Below are positions 24,418-36,200 of a DNA stretch of 64,000 nt, in pieces; the first letter of the stretch is position 1, and each line of letters starts with the position of its first letter. The position numbers and the translations under genes were made by a program. Origin of the DNA: Rhynchonema sp. JSB1_4 (lineage: Eukaryota; Nematoda; Chromadorea; Monhysterida; Xyalidae). Where the stretch lies: the NCBI GenBank assembly GCA_030248065.1, contig JASAMV010000318.1:1-64000 (forward strand). Direction: 5' to 3'. Below the pieces are notes generated by a model. The model did no database searches. It saw only the letters and a program-made list of their open reading frames with translations, and was not told the origin of the DNA.

Positions 24418-24570
24418 GGGCCGGTCTTACAATGTAGCGGGTTAGCGGGCAGGGAATTTCGCTCGCCCGCTAACCCGCAACCCGCTAATCCGCTTTTTAG
24501 GTTGTGAGAGCAAAAAGCGGGCGCAAATCCGCTAATCCGCTAACCCACGTGCTATGTGAGACCGGCCTAA
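24418..24570. mobile_element. Short foldback MITE (GGGCCGGTCTTAC ends)
   Basis: The left end GGGCCGGTCTTACAATG pairs with the right end CTATGTGAGACCGGCCTAA. The interior is an alternation of GCGGGTTAGCGGG and CCCGCTAACCCGC, so the 153-bp unit is almost entirely self-complementary. Confidence 0.75.
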
Positions 24571-26360
24571 GAAAAGAGTTTCCGAAAACACAAAACGAAG
24601 TGCTGGTGTTGATAAATGAGGTTCTAGCCTTGAACTGGACTTTGTCGGGACCGAGATTGCAGTTATACCTAGTTAATGAGGACAAAAAACAGCGTATTCT
24701 GGATCGAGGCGTTTGAGACGTTGCAAGGTAGGAACAAAGGGGGGACTTGGGCTTTGTGATTGGCCTTGCTTTTGCAGGGGAGCATTCAGGCTCGGATAGC
24801 AAGCCCATATCTTAACGTAATGACTTCCATACAAACGTAGTTGACCTGAACGCGGAAATACATAGAAAGTGTTTTGAACGGCGTATACGCGGCTGAATTT
24901 TTTTCTGATCAGACCACATCTACATACAAATATGCCGTGCGCCTGCCGCGTATTGTCCACGTCCACGTTTTTCAATCTACCGCCGAGTGTGTCGTTTTTT
25001 CGCACTTTTCCTCATTTGGAGACTTTGTTGGGCGAGAGAAATAAAAAAATTTGACGTCTATACTTTTTCATTCCACAGGTACTCATGTATTTCGAACACT
25101 TATCCATACATACATACATGTACCTATAGAATGAATGACACAATTTTTGGTAAATTCTCTCGCGCTACTGTATGCGACGGAATTAAATTGAAAAAGGAAC
25201 CGCGCACCGTACCTGGTCCTGCGCACCTTACATGTCATATTTTTCACTTTCATGCCCATGTGTACAAGGAAGCGAAAGAAAACGAAAATGTGTTGCGTGT
25301 CCGGAAACGAGGAAGGAACAAGAAATGAGGAAGAAGGTGCCAGCCACGTCGTGCCACCTGTTGAAAAATGTTTCCACTTCAGAAACTTTTTTACTCAATT
25401 CGAGTGACACGCGGACAGGTGAGTGAAGGCATAGGATTACCTATTTTTTGCATTTCACCCAGCACACAATTAAGAAACCAGCTCTACGTACACTTGCCAC
25501 TGGACCCATGCCAGCTGCGCCAACTACCAGGGTTTTCAGCATTGAATGAAGCTCTCCGAGGCCGCTATCTGAAAACGTTTCAGGTGTCTCCACTTGGTGT
25601 GAATAGTTTTCCAAAACTCAATCGATGACTTTATGGACAAAATATCTATTAAACGGGTCACCTTTTGCGCTGGTTCGGCGGGAAATAACCTTCAAAGAAA
25701 ACTGCTTCGATTAACAGAGCCTCGGGCAGTGGTTAATAAAAAAATTTTTTTATTCAAACCCCATTTTTTTTTTAAAAAAAAAATTTTTTTTTTAATTTAA
25801 AAAAAAATTTTTTTATTCCAGCCAAAAACTGCCAGAAACGAAAAAAAAATGAGCGCTAAAGCAAAAAATAGTGGCATTTTTCTTCCATAACGTGTGGTAA
25901 GTGCATATAAAGCACTCACGACACGAAAACAATACTAAACAATGGTCAATGAGTACCAACAGTAGTCAGGTACACACCCGTACACTTCCTCCACGTGGTG
26001 TGGGTGCCTTGGTGTGGCTTTGTGACACTCAAGACGGTAAATTTGGGTGAAACTATTGCCTCTTGGTACACGACCAATGCAAATATGTGACAAACAGTGT
26101 AAATATAGAGTGAATATCACACCGAATCACTGCTTTCGGGTCTGTTGCATGGATAAATGCATGCCCACCCAGTCACATGTACATGTGTAATCATATGAGA
26201 GGCCATGTGAGTGTGTGCACTATGTCTAGATGCCACAAAACAACGATTATGGCACCCAATACACCCATGGTAGGGTCGGGTGATGTTAACAGTAGCAATT
26301 TTTATGCAAAAATAGCACTTTTAGAGCAAAAAAATAGAGAAATTTTCGAATTTTGAAATA
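24571..26360. other. Gene-free interval with an A/T block
   Basis: No supported gene. Positions 25738-25818 are a self-complementary run of A and T tracts around TTTTTTATTC. A minus-strand frame (25005-24673) and a plus-strand frame (24987-25328) overlap each other and neither has homology or splice support. Confidence 0.4.
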
Positions 26361-26455
26361 ATAAAAAAAAAATTTTTTTTTAACTTTTGGAACGAATTTT
26401 TTTTTTAAAAAAAAAATTTTTTTTTAATAAAAAAAAAAAATTTTTTTTTAAAAAA
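26361..26455. repeat. A/T palindromic tracts
   Basis: Alternating runs of A and T with perfect local self-complementarity, much like 25738-25818. This is simple sequence, and the lysine/phenylalanine frames through it are artefacts. Confidence 0.8.
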
Positions 26456-26663
26456 ACCACTGGCCTCGGGTGCTCTATTTGGATAAAATGTTTGAGGTAT
26501 AAAAATGCTGTTTCTCTACTTTTTTCTAACACCCGTGGCTTTCTGTGGAAATTACCGGTCATAATTATCAACAGGAAACAAATTTGCGTGGTTTCCTGGT
26601 CGGTACATTCCGACACGGGCCACGCAGTAAAAATGTCTGTAGAATACTCGAGTTATGTTGCCT

Positions 26664-26847
26664 GAGGGTGAGCTTAGGTTGAATCCGGAAATCGGAATCC
26701 GGAAATATTTCCGGAAAACGCATTATTTTTGCATGTAAATTTTTGTGTCTTCCGCAAGTATTTCCGGAGCCCAGAAATATTTCGTATTTTTGCATGCAAA
26801 TTATTTCGGGTTCCGCATTCCGGTTTTAACCTAAGTTCGCCTTAAGC
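26664..26847. mobile_element. Foldback MITE with GCTTAGGTTGAATCCGGAA ends
   Basis: The left end GGTGAGCTTAGGTTGAATCC is matched in reverse by GGTTTTAACCTAAGTTCGCC at the right end. TTTCCGGA and TTTTTGCATG motifs repeat in opposite orientation inside. About 180 bp, non-coding. Confidence 0.75.
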
Positions 26848-28300
26848 CGTAACAAACCCATTTGAGAACTTGCTTCTACAGTCTGCACGTGAATGATCGC
26901 TTTTCAGACGTGTTACCATAGCGCTAAAGCAACAAGGAGTTCCGGCCAATAGATGCCGCAAGTGAAACTTAAGGAAAACGTCTATTGCAGCAAAGGAACC
27001 TGGATGATAAAAGCACAATTCAACAAAATTTTCTGCCGAAAACATAACGTGAATGCAGATAACTTCCGAAGCTTTGAACTTTTTGGTTCGGAGATTGAAA
27101 TCTAGATCTTGTCAAAAAATAAGCGATTTGTTGCACATATTGCGGAAGTCAATGACATAAACTTTTCAGTACATCCTTGGCATCCAACCTTAGCCTAAAA
27201 TTTCATAAAAATTGTCACAACAAAACAGATTCAGATTCAACACAGCCCAAAAACCTGGCAAATTTTGTATGATCAGGTTCTCAAAGTTCATTCTGCTTCA
27301 ACGAAGACCTCTTTGTCATCTTGAAATACCAATGAGCAACAAAAAAACGATCAAAAGTGTCAGTGGCTCAAAAGCGGACAAAAAAGTTTCGTTCAAACAC
27401 GTTTTGGATACAAATCCTGGCTAGCTCTGACGTGGTGGCTCCATGACGAAAGATTGCATCCATTAATATTGTAGCTTGTGAATAACGGCTTATGGGTGTC
27501 ATGAGAGCCGGGGCGGAGAGCACTTTTTGGGTGAAAAATTCAAAAATACAGAAATACTGTGGCTTGTGACAGGGTGATGCTCTTAGATTATTGTTGTTGA
27601 GGTCCAGTCCAAGTCACGCTCACACAGCAATGCATGCATCTTGGTTGTTTAGGATTCTCTTTTTTATCACAGACGTGCGGTGCATGAGGTCATCGTCAGC
27701 ACAATGTTTCCAAGGCTGCAGGTGATCATAAAAGTGTGCGTGTGCGGTTGTTCTAGCATTGCATATTCTTATTACTTTTGCTGTGCACACCCAAGAATCT
27801 TGGACATTGGCGATCATGATGGTAGAAAAAAACATTGATCAAAAGTTTTATGCATACGAGCGCCTTGCACTTGCAGCTGGGGAGCGCGGGTGACATTTGA
27901 AAGCGAGACGGAAGTTTGGAAAGCAGGTGGTAGCAGCAGGAGCCAAGGGCACTCATTTTTGCGCTAAACAGTTCCACATTTTGTGTCAGAAAAGGCATAA
28001 AATTGCGTCCATTTCAGAATTTTAGAACCCGAATGGTACAAAATATTTCGTAACGTGTTCCAGAAGCGATCGGTCACAATCGTGTGCATGTGTGTGCTCT
28101 AATGTCTTTTCAAAATGTCACGTCGGCGAAACGTGAGTTGTGTCACACACGGCCATTTTGAGAAATTGCGCGACGTCCGCAAATGCATAAAATATTTATT
28201 ATGAACGTCCATGTGTATCTCCACAACGGTTCATATTCAGATCGGTTTAAGTCGGAAAACTTTCGGCGCTTTGCTTGCAGCAAAATTTCAAACGGTTGCA
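26848..28300. other. Gene-free interval
   Basis: Short frames on both strands only, none with splice support or recognisable homology. I see no repeat family shared with other parts of the window. Confidence 0.35.
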
Positions 28301-28700
28301 CGTGATGAGAATGGTAAAAAAAAACCCACGCTTACAGCTGTGTAAAAGTTAATGAAACGAAACACATGTGATGCATACAGAGATGAAATGGTGATGGATC
28401 CGGTCTGACCGTAAAAGTTTGTTCGCAAACAGCTGTAGCAACGAACTTTCACAATGGCATCCAGCATATAAATCTCAAAATATCCTGACTGCACAAAGTC
28501 CTCTGATGTGACCAAGGCAAGACCGGACTGGCTGATTGCCATTTTTGATTTCGCCCATAGTAAATAGCAGTCAGCCAGTCAATGTCTGGGGTTCTCCGTC
28601 CAGAGCTAAGCCAAAATAGGGCCATTGGGGTTCATTTCCGTAGATTTTCCAGGGCCCCGGGTTTTTTGTTTGGGATTAATTATCATTGATGTTTCTGCCT
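28300..28700. repeat. ~400-bp dispersed repeat, copy upstream of the lectin gene
   Basis: This segment matches 31815-32240 in the same orientation, with shared phrases TTACAGCTGTGTAAAAG, CCTCTGATGTGACCAAGGC, TTTCGCCCATAGTAAATA and TCCGTCCAGAGC. Divergence is considerable (perhaps a fifth of sites). The two copies flank the lectin gene, about 3.5 kb apart. Confidence 0.75.
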
Positions 28701-29614
28701 TACGGTGCCTATGTACTTTTCTGAGCAAATTCGAAAGTTCTCGTCACTGAAGTGGCATACATTTATTTCTAACAAACAACGCAAAGTTATAACACATTAT
28801 GTATAGATGCCTTTTTGGTCAGATTTTTGGTCATCTTTTACCTGACGACGCGTGCTGTTTGACTTCCATCCAACAACAACTAAAAGTTTATACATGGAAC
28901 ACAACTAACAATTCCCCGTTACGATAAAGGCATTTTCATCTAATCTATATCCTTTCTGTGCTTCTACCGTAATGTTCTTGTCCCCCAACCCCTTTCAGGC
29001 AACAACCCGAAAATTTCATGTCTGTTCATGCTTTTACCTATATCCTCGCATATTATATAACAGTATGTTTTTAGCTTATTGTTACCATCCCAATAAATCC
29101 CACTACCTATGCATAAAACACAAGTACGACATGAACATGCACCCAGCTGTGTTTGATGTCAGAACAAACTGATTATTGATAAAGAGAGATAATCGAAATT
29201 CTAGCAAAAAACATGATGAATTGCTGCTCACGTCCCATCGCTATTGTTGGGAATAGATTACGCCAGCAGTGACACAACTGTTATGGATCATCGTTCAGAA
29301 CATCAGAAATACAATGTGCTCAGACATACGTACAGACATCAACACAAAATGCGACACAAAAACAATGTTATTTTGTGTGCACTGCTTGTGAGCACAAATT
29401 GTCTCTTGTTCACATCAACGTCAACAGAAATGAAACATGTCAATGTAATCCAGATTACATGCATCGTTATTGTGAAAACTCAACAAGCTCATCTTCATGT
29501 TTGATTTGTCTATTTCTAGGCTCTACAAGCTTGCTCTTACCACGAACTGATCAACTGTTATATTGTCGATCGAAACCTGATTTAAAGGGAGTGAAAAATT
29601 GTGACCGTGGGAGA
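28701..29614. other. 5' flank of the lectin gene
   Basis: No gene or known repeat is recognised. The region is AT-rich and should contain the lectin promoter. No specific element can be assigned. Confidence 0.35.
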
Positions 29615-31393
29615 ATGTTTTCTGGTGTGCAATTGGTGGGTGTGTTGCTGGTTCTCGGACGCATCGCATTGCGAGCATGCGCCACTCAGCTCCAGGCGAT
29701 CGCGGAAGGTAAAACAGCAGCACAATGTTTCGAATCGAACATAAATTCATAATTGAGCCTTGCACAGATTGTGACGAGATGGCGCTGCCCACCGTGCGTC
29801 AAGGCAACAAGTGTTTTGCGTTGAACACCACTGGAGTCTTCTGGCCGAAGGCTCAGGAAATGTGTGCCAAGCAAGGAGGCAGACTGGCTGTGTTGGACAG
29901 CAACATAACACTTGAAGTGGTTACCAAACTAATAGTATGTTGGAAAAGTTCATTCCGACAGTCAACATGACCTAGCATGATGCGCACACACAACGTTTCC
30001 AGGAAACTGTCTCATCTCCAAATTTCTTTCATCTCGGTGGTGAACGTGTAAGCATAGCCGATCCGTTTCGTTGGATCGACGGTCAGTTTAGGATATTCAA
30101 CATGGCATTTTTATAAAATGACTGAATGCACCTTAGGTCCTTGACTTAGGCAAATAAAATCTCGTTGTCGGTACCTGCAGGGATGAACACCCTAGTTCCG
30201 TTTGTCGACCAAGGTGTATGGCCTTGGGATGGTGGTGAACCTAACAACTGGGGCTCGGAGTCGGAGCTACGCATGGCAATGAAAAACAACGGACGGCTCC
30301 ACGACGTTGCCGATAATTCGAGTGGTCCAGGATATATTTGCGAATACGGTCATGTCACACGTGTTATTTTTCAAAACTAATTCCAAATCAAATATTGCAA
30401 TTGCAGAAACGAAAATGCCCATGTCAAACTATGAAGGTTCGATAGAAAGTTTATTTGCAATACTTCCGACAACATGACCGTGCGCACGGATTCATTGCAG
30501 TGCTCGGTACGGACGAGTTGCGTTTGCGCTGCTTGGAAATGAAAGGACGTCAAGTTGGGTCGAGCTGTTTTTTCATCCTTGACGGTTCGTTCGGTTGGCA
30601 GCAATGTTTCGATGAATTGGCCAAGGAAGGAGCGCGACCGGCAAGAAATTACACAACGGAAATTGCGGACAATCTGCGATATATGTTGTCTGTCAGTCAG
30701 GTTATACAGTTTTTAAGGACATGGTATAGATTCAAAAACAGTATAAAAATAACCATCCTATCATGCATCTGCAGGACTACTGGACGGCATTGCGCAATTA
30801 TGGACCAGTTTCTCACTGGATGACAGATCCTGAGACCCCTGATCACCCCGTTGAAATTCGACCCAGTCTGCAATTTGGAGGGCCCGGTGTCAGCGATGAC
30901 TGCTGGACGCTGATGTCAATGTCGGGCATGATCCGCTATCCATCCGCGCATACCTTTCCTTGCTCCTCTCCGTTGTTGCCTTCTCTCGGAGAAATTGGTA
31001 TGAATCTGTGCGCTTTCGTCCCTCGTTTAAGTGGCACACCGTTGTGTTTTCGTTTCCAGTCGGCCCGCACCAGAAATACAAGAAGATGTCGTACGATCAA
31101 CGTTTGACTCCCACCAACACCAGTTAGTGGAGAGTGCCAAGAGCTGCTGTTTGCATAATCTGCGCCAACGAAAGACCTTGTGTGTCGCAGGTGCTATTCT
31201 CGGTACCGTAACCCTGTCGTCCCCCGATGAACGGGCGTGCGCGGGCGCATGCCTCGAACACGAAGGCTGTCTTGGTTTCAACATCAACCTCGCATCCGGA
31301 GTCTGTGAATTGCTCGCACTCAAATCTGATGCCACAGCATTTGCAAGCTGGAGTGACGAGTTGGGAACGAGCTATCACGAACGACATCATTGA
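29615..31393 (+). CDS. Secreted C-type lectin-like / PAN (apple) domain protein
   Basis: Nine exons join in phase to 408 residues: 29615-29708, 29768-29934, 30003-30081, 30181-30348, 30407-30436, 30501-30700, 30775-30997, 31060-31122, 31191-31393. The N-terminus is a hydrophobic signal peptide. Residues about 32-190 form a C-type lectin fold: GNKCFAL, W.KAQEMCAKQGGRLAVLDS, GGEPNNWGSE and GYICEYG. The EPN sugar-specificity triplet is present, but the expected WND calcium motif is replaced by LHDV, so calcium-dependent binding is uncertain. A cysteine-containing middle region follows. The last exon is PAN-like, with DERACAGACLEHEGCLGFNI then GVCELL. It is probably extracellular, binding glycans or surface proteins; the ligand cannot be predicted. 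Confidence 0.82.
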
Positions 31394-31814
31394 ACGAATC
31401 CCCGTAAACGAACCAAGGATGAACTTGTACATATAGAAAAAATCATACATGTCTAATTTTTTTGTTGTTTTCAGTGATCGTAGTTCCCACAATGTACCGC
31501 ATGATACCCTTATACGTATATATTGTGTTCTGGATACTCCTTAATCATTTTTTGCACATTATTTTGTTTCGGGTTGCGTGGCTTTTGATGTTGCTGTTTT
31601 GATTTTACCTTCATGGCAGAATTCACGCATTTTCGATACGTGTTTGTGTGATATAGGCACATTAGTATATACATGGGAATGTATAATACTGTGCATGGCG
31701 CGTTTTAGGCATTCTGAGTGACGTGCTTTTGTTCTAATAAAATCCATGTTAAAATTAACGTACAGATGAACATGGGAGCAATATGAGTGCAAACGAACAG
31801 AAACGTTGATAACG

Positions 31815-32240
31815 AGGCCACAAAAAAACAACGTTTACAGCTGTGTAAAAGTCAATCAAACGAAAAACATGCGATATACAGGGACGAAATCAAACTTGGT
31901 GATCGGTGGGACGGTCTGAGCGTAAAAGCTGTTCGCAAACAGATGTGCATAAAAAACAACTTCCACAATGGTGCAAATCAATGGCATCAGTATTCATAAA
32001 TCTCAAAATGTCTTGAGTGCAAAAAATCCTCTGATGTGACCAAGGCAAGACCGGACCGGACGATCGCCGTTTGTTTTATTTCGCCCATAGTAAATATAGC
32101 AGTCAGCCAGTCAGTCAATGTCCGGGGCTTTCCGTCCAGAGCCACCCCAAAAATTGAGCCACGGGGTTCAATTCGGTAGAGTTTTTGAACAGAGCCCCGG
32201 AGCTTTATTTGGAATTCTAGGTGTGCATTTCTGTCTTTTG
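31815..32240. repeat. ~400-bp dispersed repeat, copy downstream of the lectin gene
   Basis: Direct repeat of 28300-28700. It carries ATCAAACTTGGTGATC near 31888 and GACGATCGCC near 32060, the end motifs of the small foldback at 48892-49006. A minus-strand frame through it looks protein-like in this copy but not in the other, so it is not called a gene. Confidence 0.7.
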
Positions 32241-32655
32241 GTGCTCGTTGATCTACTCTCGATTTCAGCTTGTTTGCAAAAATCGCGCGAAACATTCTGC
32301 GCCTTGACCGCCCTTGTCATCAGGCGAGTTGCCTGAATGCGCAGGTAGAAATTGGGCTGGTCCACATTTGATTTTGTTCCCGGATGTTCCTCTTGAAGGG
32401 CATCTCCTGGCCGCATGCTGAACGTTAGACCTCCGGTGTGTTTGACTTTTATGACGCCTTGACCACTGTCTAAACACATGCGAGGTTTGAAGTGGGTTTG
32501 AAATGCGAAAGGCCCCCTTTAATGACATGAGATGGAAAGAAGGTGACCAGTTTTGATTTCTTCTCACACAATTGCAGCCCGGTCAATTGGGGCCCGATCA
32601 GATCAACAGGGGCCCTGTCAGATGTCCACATTCAGGGTTATAGGTTTAGGTTACA

Positions 32656-32883
32656 ATGTTCTTTCTGTATCCACTCTTTTCTATTTTTCTGTTTGTTCTA
32701 TTGCGGTACTTCCTGTATAGGTCCACGCGAGCCCCACTGCGACAAAAATGTCTCGTGCAAAATGTACGGAGCCCCACCACCCAAGTCCTCTGGGACCGTG
32801 CATGCACACGCAAGCTTCCGAAATACACCTGTAACCCCATGCCCATGTTGTGCGACAAGGTTCGTCGTAATCCAGGTCAATAA
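32656..32883 (+). CDS. Possible small secreted cysteine-containing protein (75 aa)
   Basis: The ATG at 32656 opens a 75-residue frame. Residues 1-20 are strongly hydrophobic (FFLYPLFSIFLFVLL), like a signal peptide. The remainder is basic with four cysteines, ending RRNPGQ. An alternative model would splice the +1 frame (CDKNVSCKMYG) to the coding-like exon at 33086-33229. No family was recognised and the overlap of two open frames lowers confidence. Confidence 0.3.
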   Translation: MFFLYPLFSIFLFVLLRYFLYRSTRAPLRQKCLVQNVRSPTTQVLWDRACTRKLPKYTCNPMPMLCDKVRRNPGQ

Positions 32884-33085
32884 TTAATCGCGCGAAGCGC
32901 TAAAACAATTTTCGATTTCGACTATTTGTATAGGTTCTTGGGTGACAAATTAATTAGTGAAGTGAAGGGTATCTGCAGTCGCCAAAACAGGACCAAATAG
33001 ACTGGAGTCTTTGCATTTGGAAATTTGAGTGGGGACTACTTTAGCGCAGGCAGGGGCTACAGCCCCCCCAATGGCCCATTTCCAG

Positions 33086-33229
33086 GGCCATGTTGTGTGT
33101 GTGGTTGACAGTGAAAGGTGCCTGAGAAATCCGACGGCGGAGGATCAAGATAAATTTTTTAAAGCTATGAAAGAGATAAGAGAGTTTTTCGAAAAAAATC
33201 CAAAAAAGTTCTTCAAACGGCTGAAATAA
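33086..33229 (+). CDS. Possible terminal exon of an unknown gene
   Basis: A TTTCCAG acceptor precedes a 47-residue frame beginning GHVVCVVDSERCLRNPT and ending in a lysine-rich amphipathic helix (FFEKNPKKFFKRLK) with a TAA stop. It joins in phase to an upstream donor at about 32877. It lies 44 bp upstream of the SWIB gene start. The product is unknown. Confidence 0.35.
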   Translation, partial: GHVVCVVDSERCLRNPTAEDQDKFFKAMKEIREFFEKNPKKFFKRLK

Positions 33230-33272
33230 AGCAAGACAAACGAACAGAAAAGCACCTCTGAAATCTCACAAC

Positions 33273-36200
33273 ATGGCAGACACTGAGAAGAAACCCACAA
33301 GTGATGAAATTGAAAGCGCAATTCGAGGTAAACCGGCAAAATTCGGTATTTTTTTTGTAAAACTTCGCAGGCTATTTTTACTCGCTCGTCCAAATTCGTT
33401 GCCGATTTGCAGACGTCTTCAAAGCATTCAACAACGATTTAAGCTCGCTGACTGCAAAACGTGTACGCAGCCTGCTGCAGACAAAATTTAACTGTGAACT
33501 TTCTGACCGGTTGGTGTTTTCTCAGTTTTTACTTTGAAAACCTAAATAGATAGAGCCCCCGGAATGGAGGCCCTCACCGGAATACAGCCCCCAAAATGGA
33601 GTCAGTGAGTTAAAAAAGCCCCCCGCAACAGAGCTCCCGAAAATGGGGTCAGTGAATAGATTGAGCCCCCTTGTATTTAGGCTTTTGCGGTAAATTACGG
33701 TAAAAACCTACCGTATTGTCGGAAATAGAACCCGGGGGGTCTATTTTTTCACTGGGGTCATTTTGGGGGGGGGTTCAATTTATGGGGGGGGTCAATTATT
33801 GGGGGGGTTATATTTTTCATTTGGCCCCCCCACGAAAAAAATCATTGTTAATAATGCCCATAAAAATGGCTTGTTTTCGGTATTTTCTACCTTTAACAGC
33901 GTCGATTATGCTTAAAAAGCTGTATTTTGTTGTGTACGCAAGCTTAAACAACGTTTGACACAACAACACAGCCCTACCATACCACTAATCTGTGGTACGG
34001 TGAAGGTTGGGGGTGGGGTTCTATTAATGGGGGGGGGGTCAATTAATGGGGGGTTCTATTTTTGATTTCGAGCCATTTAGGGGGGGTTCAATTAATGGGG
34101 GGGGGGGGTTCTATTTCCAATTTTCTCAAAAATAGGCGTTTTTGGACCATGGGTATCCTTAAGTACTGGAAAAATATTTGGAAAAAAACGGTTTTTTTTC
34201 CAAAAATATATTTTGCGGAAAAATACGCAAGTATACCCGGGGTGTCTCTATTTTTTTCACTGTGGTCATTTTTGGGGGTTCAATTTATGGGGGTCAATTA
34301 TTGGGGGTTATATTTTTCATTTGGTCCCCAACGAAAAAAATCATTGTTAATAATGCCCCTAAAAATGGCTGGTTTTCGGTATTTTCTAAACTTTAGCGGC
34401 AATTATGCCTAAAAAGCTGTATTCTGTTGTGTACGCTAGCTTAAACAACGTTTGACATAACAACACAGCCTTTACCACTAATCTGTGGTCGGTGAAGTGA
34501 AGGTTGGGGGCAGTGCAGTGGCAGGCACAGTGTTGGAGGGGGGGGGTAGCCCCCCAGTACAGTAGGTATCCCCCCTCGCCTGGTACAGTAGGTATCCCCC
34601 CGATGTTTGGCATGGTACAGTAGGCAGTGTAGTGGCTGGGGGGGATGGGGGGGATTCCCCCCCCTAAGGAGTAGGTACCTTGCAACCACCCTTGGGGGGG
34701 AAGGGTAGGTACCTTGCAACCACCCCGGAGGGTACCTTGCAACCATCAATTTATGGTTTTTATAGGCAAAAATGGGTGTTTTTCGACCTCAAAACGCCAA
34801 AATTCGCGCGCTCCGCGCGCAAACCTCCATATAAAAGGTGTTTTAGGCAAATTTTCGGCCAAAATGCAAAAAAGTACCTATTTTTCGGCCAAATTTGCAG
34901 TATAATGCATGTAAAAAACACCCTTTTTTCGGACCTCAGGGGTACCTTGCAACCTTCCGGAGGCTGGGTAGGGGGTACCTTGCAACCATCTGGATCCATC
35001 CCCCCCCCCCAAGGGTACCTTGCAACCATTTGCCTGCCACTACACTGACAGTAGGTATCCCCCCGATTTTCACCCCGGTACAGTAGGTATCCCCCCGATT
35101 TTGCCCCAAAAGTGGCAATTTTTTTTTACCAAAATGGCCAAAACCGGCCCGGCCCGAACCCCCAAATCTCCGGCCCGACCCGGCCCGAATTTTTGGCTCA
35201 GATTTTAACCCAATTTTTGTCATAATTTTTGCGATTTTTTGAGCCTATTTTTTTGGTTGAAAATTCATTGTTTTCCATGAAAAGTCGTCAGATAGACAAT
35301 ACCAATGGTGTAGCAGTGGGGTGGGGGCGGGGTCCCCCTAGCAGTGTGGTGGCAGGCCAATCGACGCAAGATACCCTAGGGGGGGAAGGTTTCCGAGTTA
35401 CTCGAGATACCCCCAGAGGCTACCCAAGATACCCCTATGGTCCGTCAAAAGGCGAAAAAGGCCGTTTTTTGCATGCAATTTTACTGCAAAATTGGCCTAA
35501 AAATAGGTACGTTTTGACATTTTTGCCGAAAATTAACCTAAAATAACCATTTTTGGGTATTTGCGCGCGGAGCGCGCGATTTTTAGGGGTTCCGAGGTCG
35601 AAAAACACCTATTTTTGCCTTTGAAAAGCATAAATCTACTTGGGATACCCTTTGGGGTACCCTTTGGGGTCGGCTCGAGATAGATACCCTTCCCCCCATC
35701 CCTCCCTAAGGGTTGACTCGAGATAGATACCCCTTAAAGGGGGAATCCCCATCCCCCCAGCCACTACAGTGCCCCCTAGGCAGTGGTGTCGTTGGGAAAT
35801 CAAAAAGTCAGGATACCGGATACCCAAAATCCAAAATTTTCGGATACCGGATACCCAAAATGAAAAATCTCGGATACCAGGGGGGTTGCTCCCTAAAATA
35901 AAAAATTTCGGATACCCAGGGGGGGGTTGTTCAAAAAAGGTCAATTTTTTAGAGGAAAATCGAGCAAAATCGGTGTTGAAAACGCGAAAAATGGTCATTT
36001 TTGGGGTTATGCTTGCGCCGGCAAGCGATTTTCAGCATTTTGGAGGTAAAAATGGGCGATTTTTACGGTTTTCGGAAAAATTTAAGGGTAGGATACCCCT
36101 GGACAAAAAGTCAGGATACCGGATAACCCTGGGTGAAAAAATCAAGATACCGGATACCGGATACTAGGGGGGTAACCCCCCTCCCCCCCAACGACACCAC

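Noticed and set aside
26380..26665. Overlapping lysine/phenylalanine-rich ORFs on both strands
   Set aside because: They arise from the A/T palindromic tracts.
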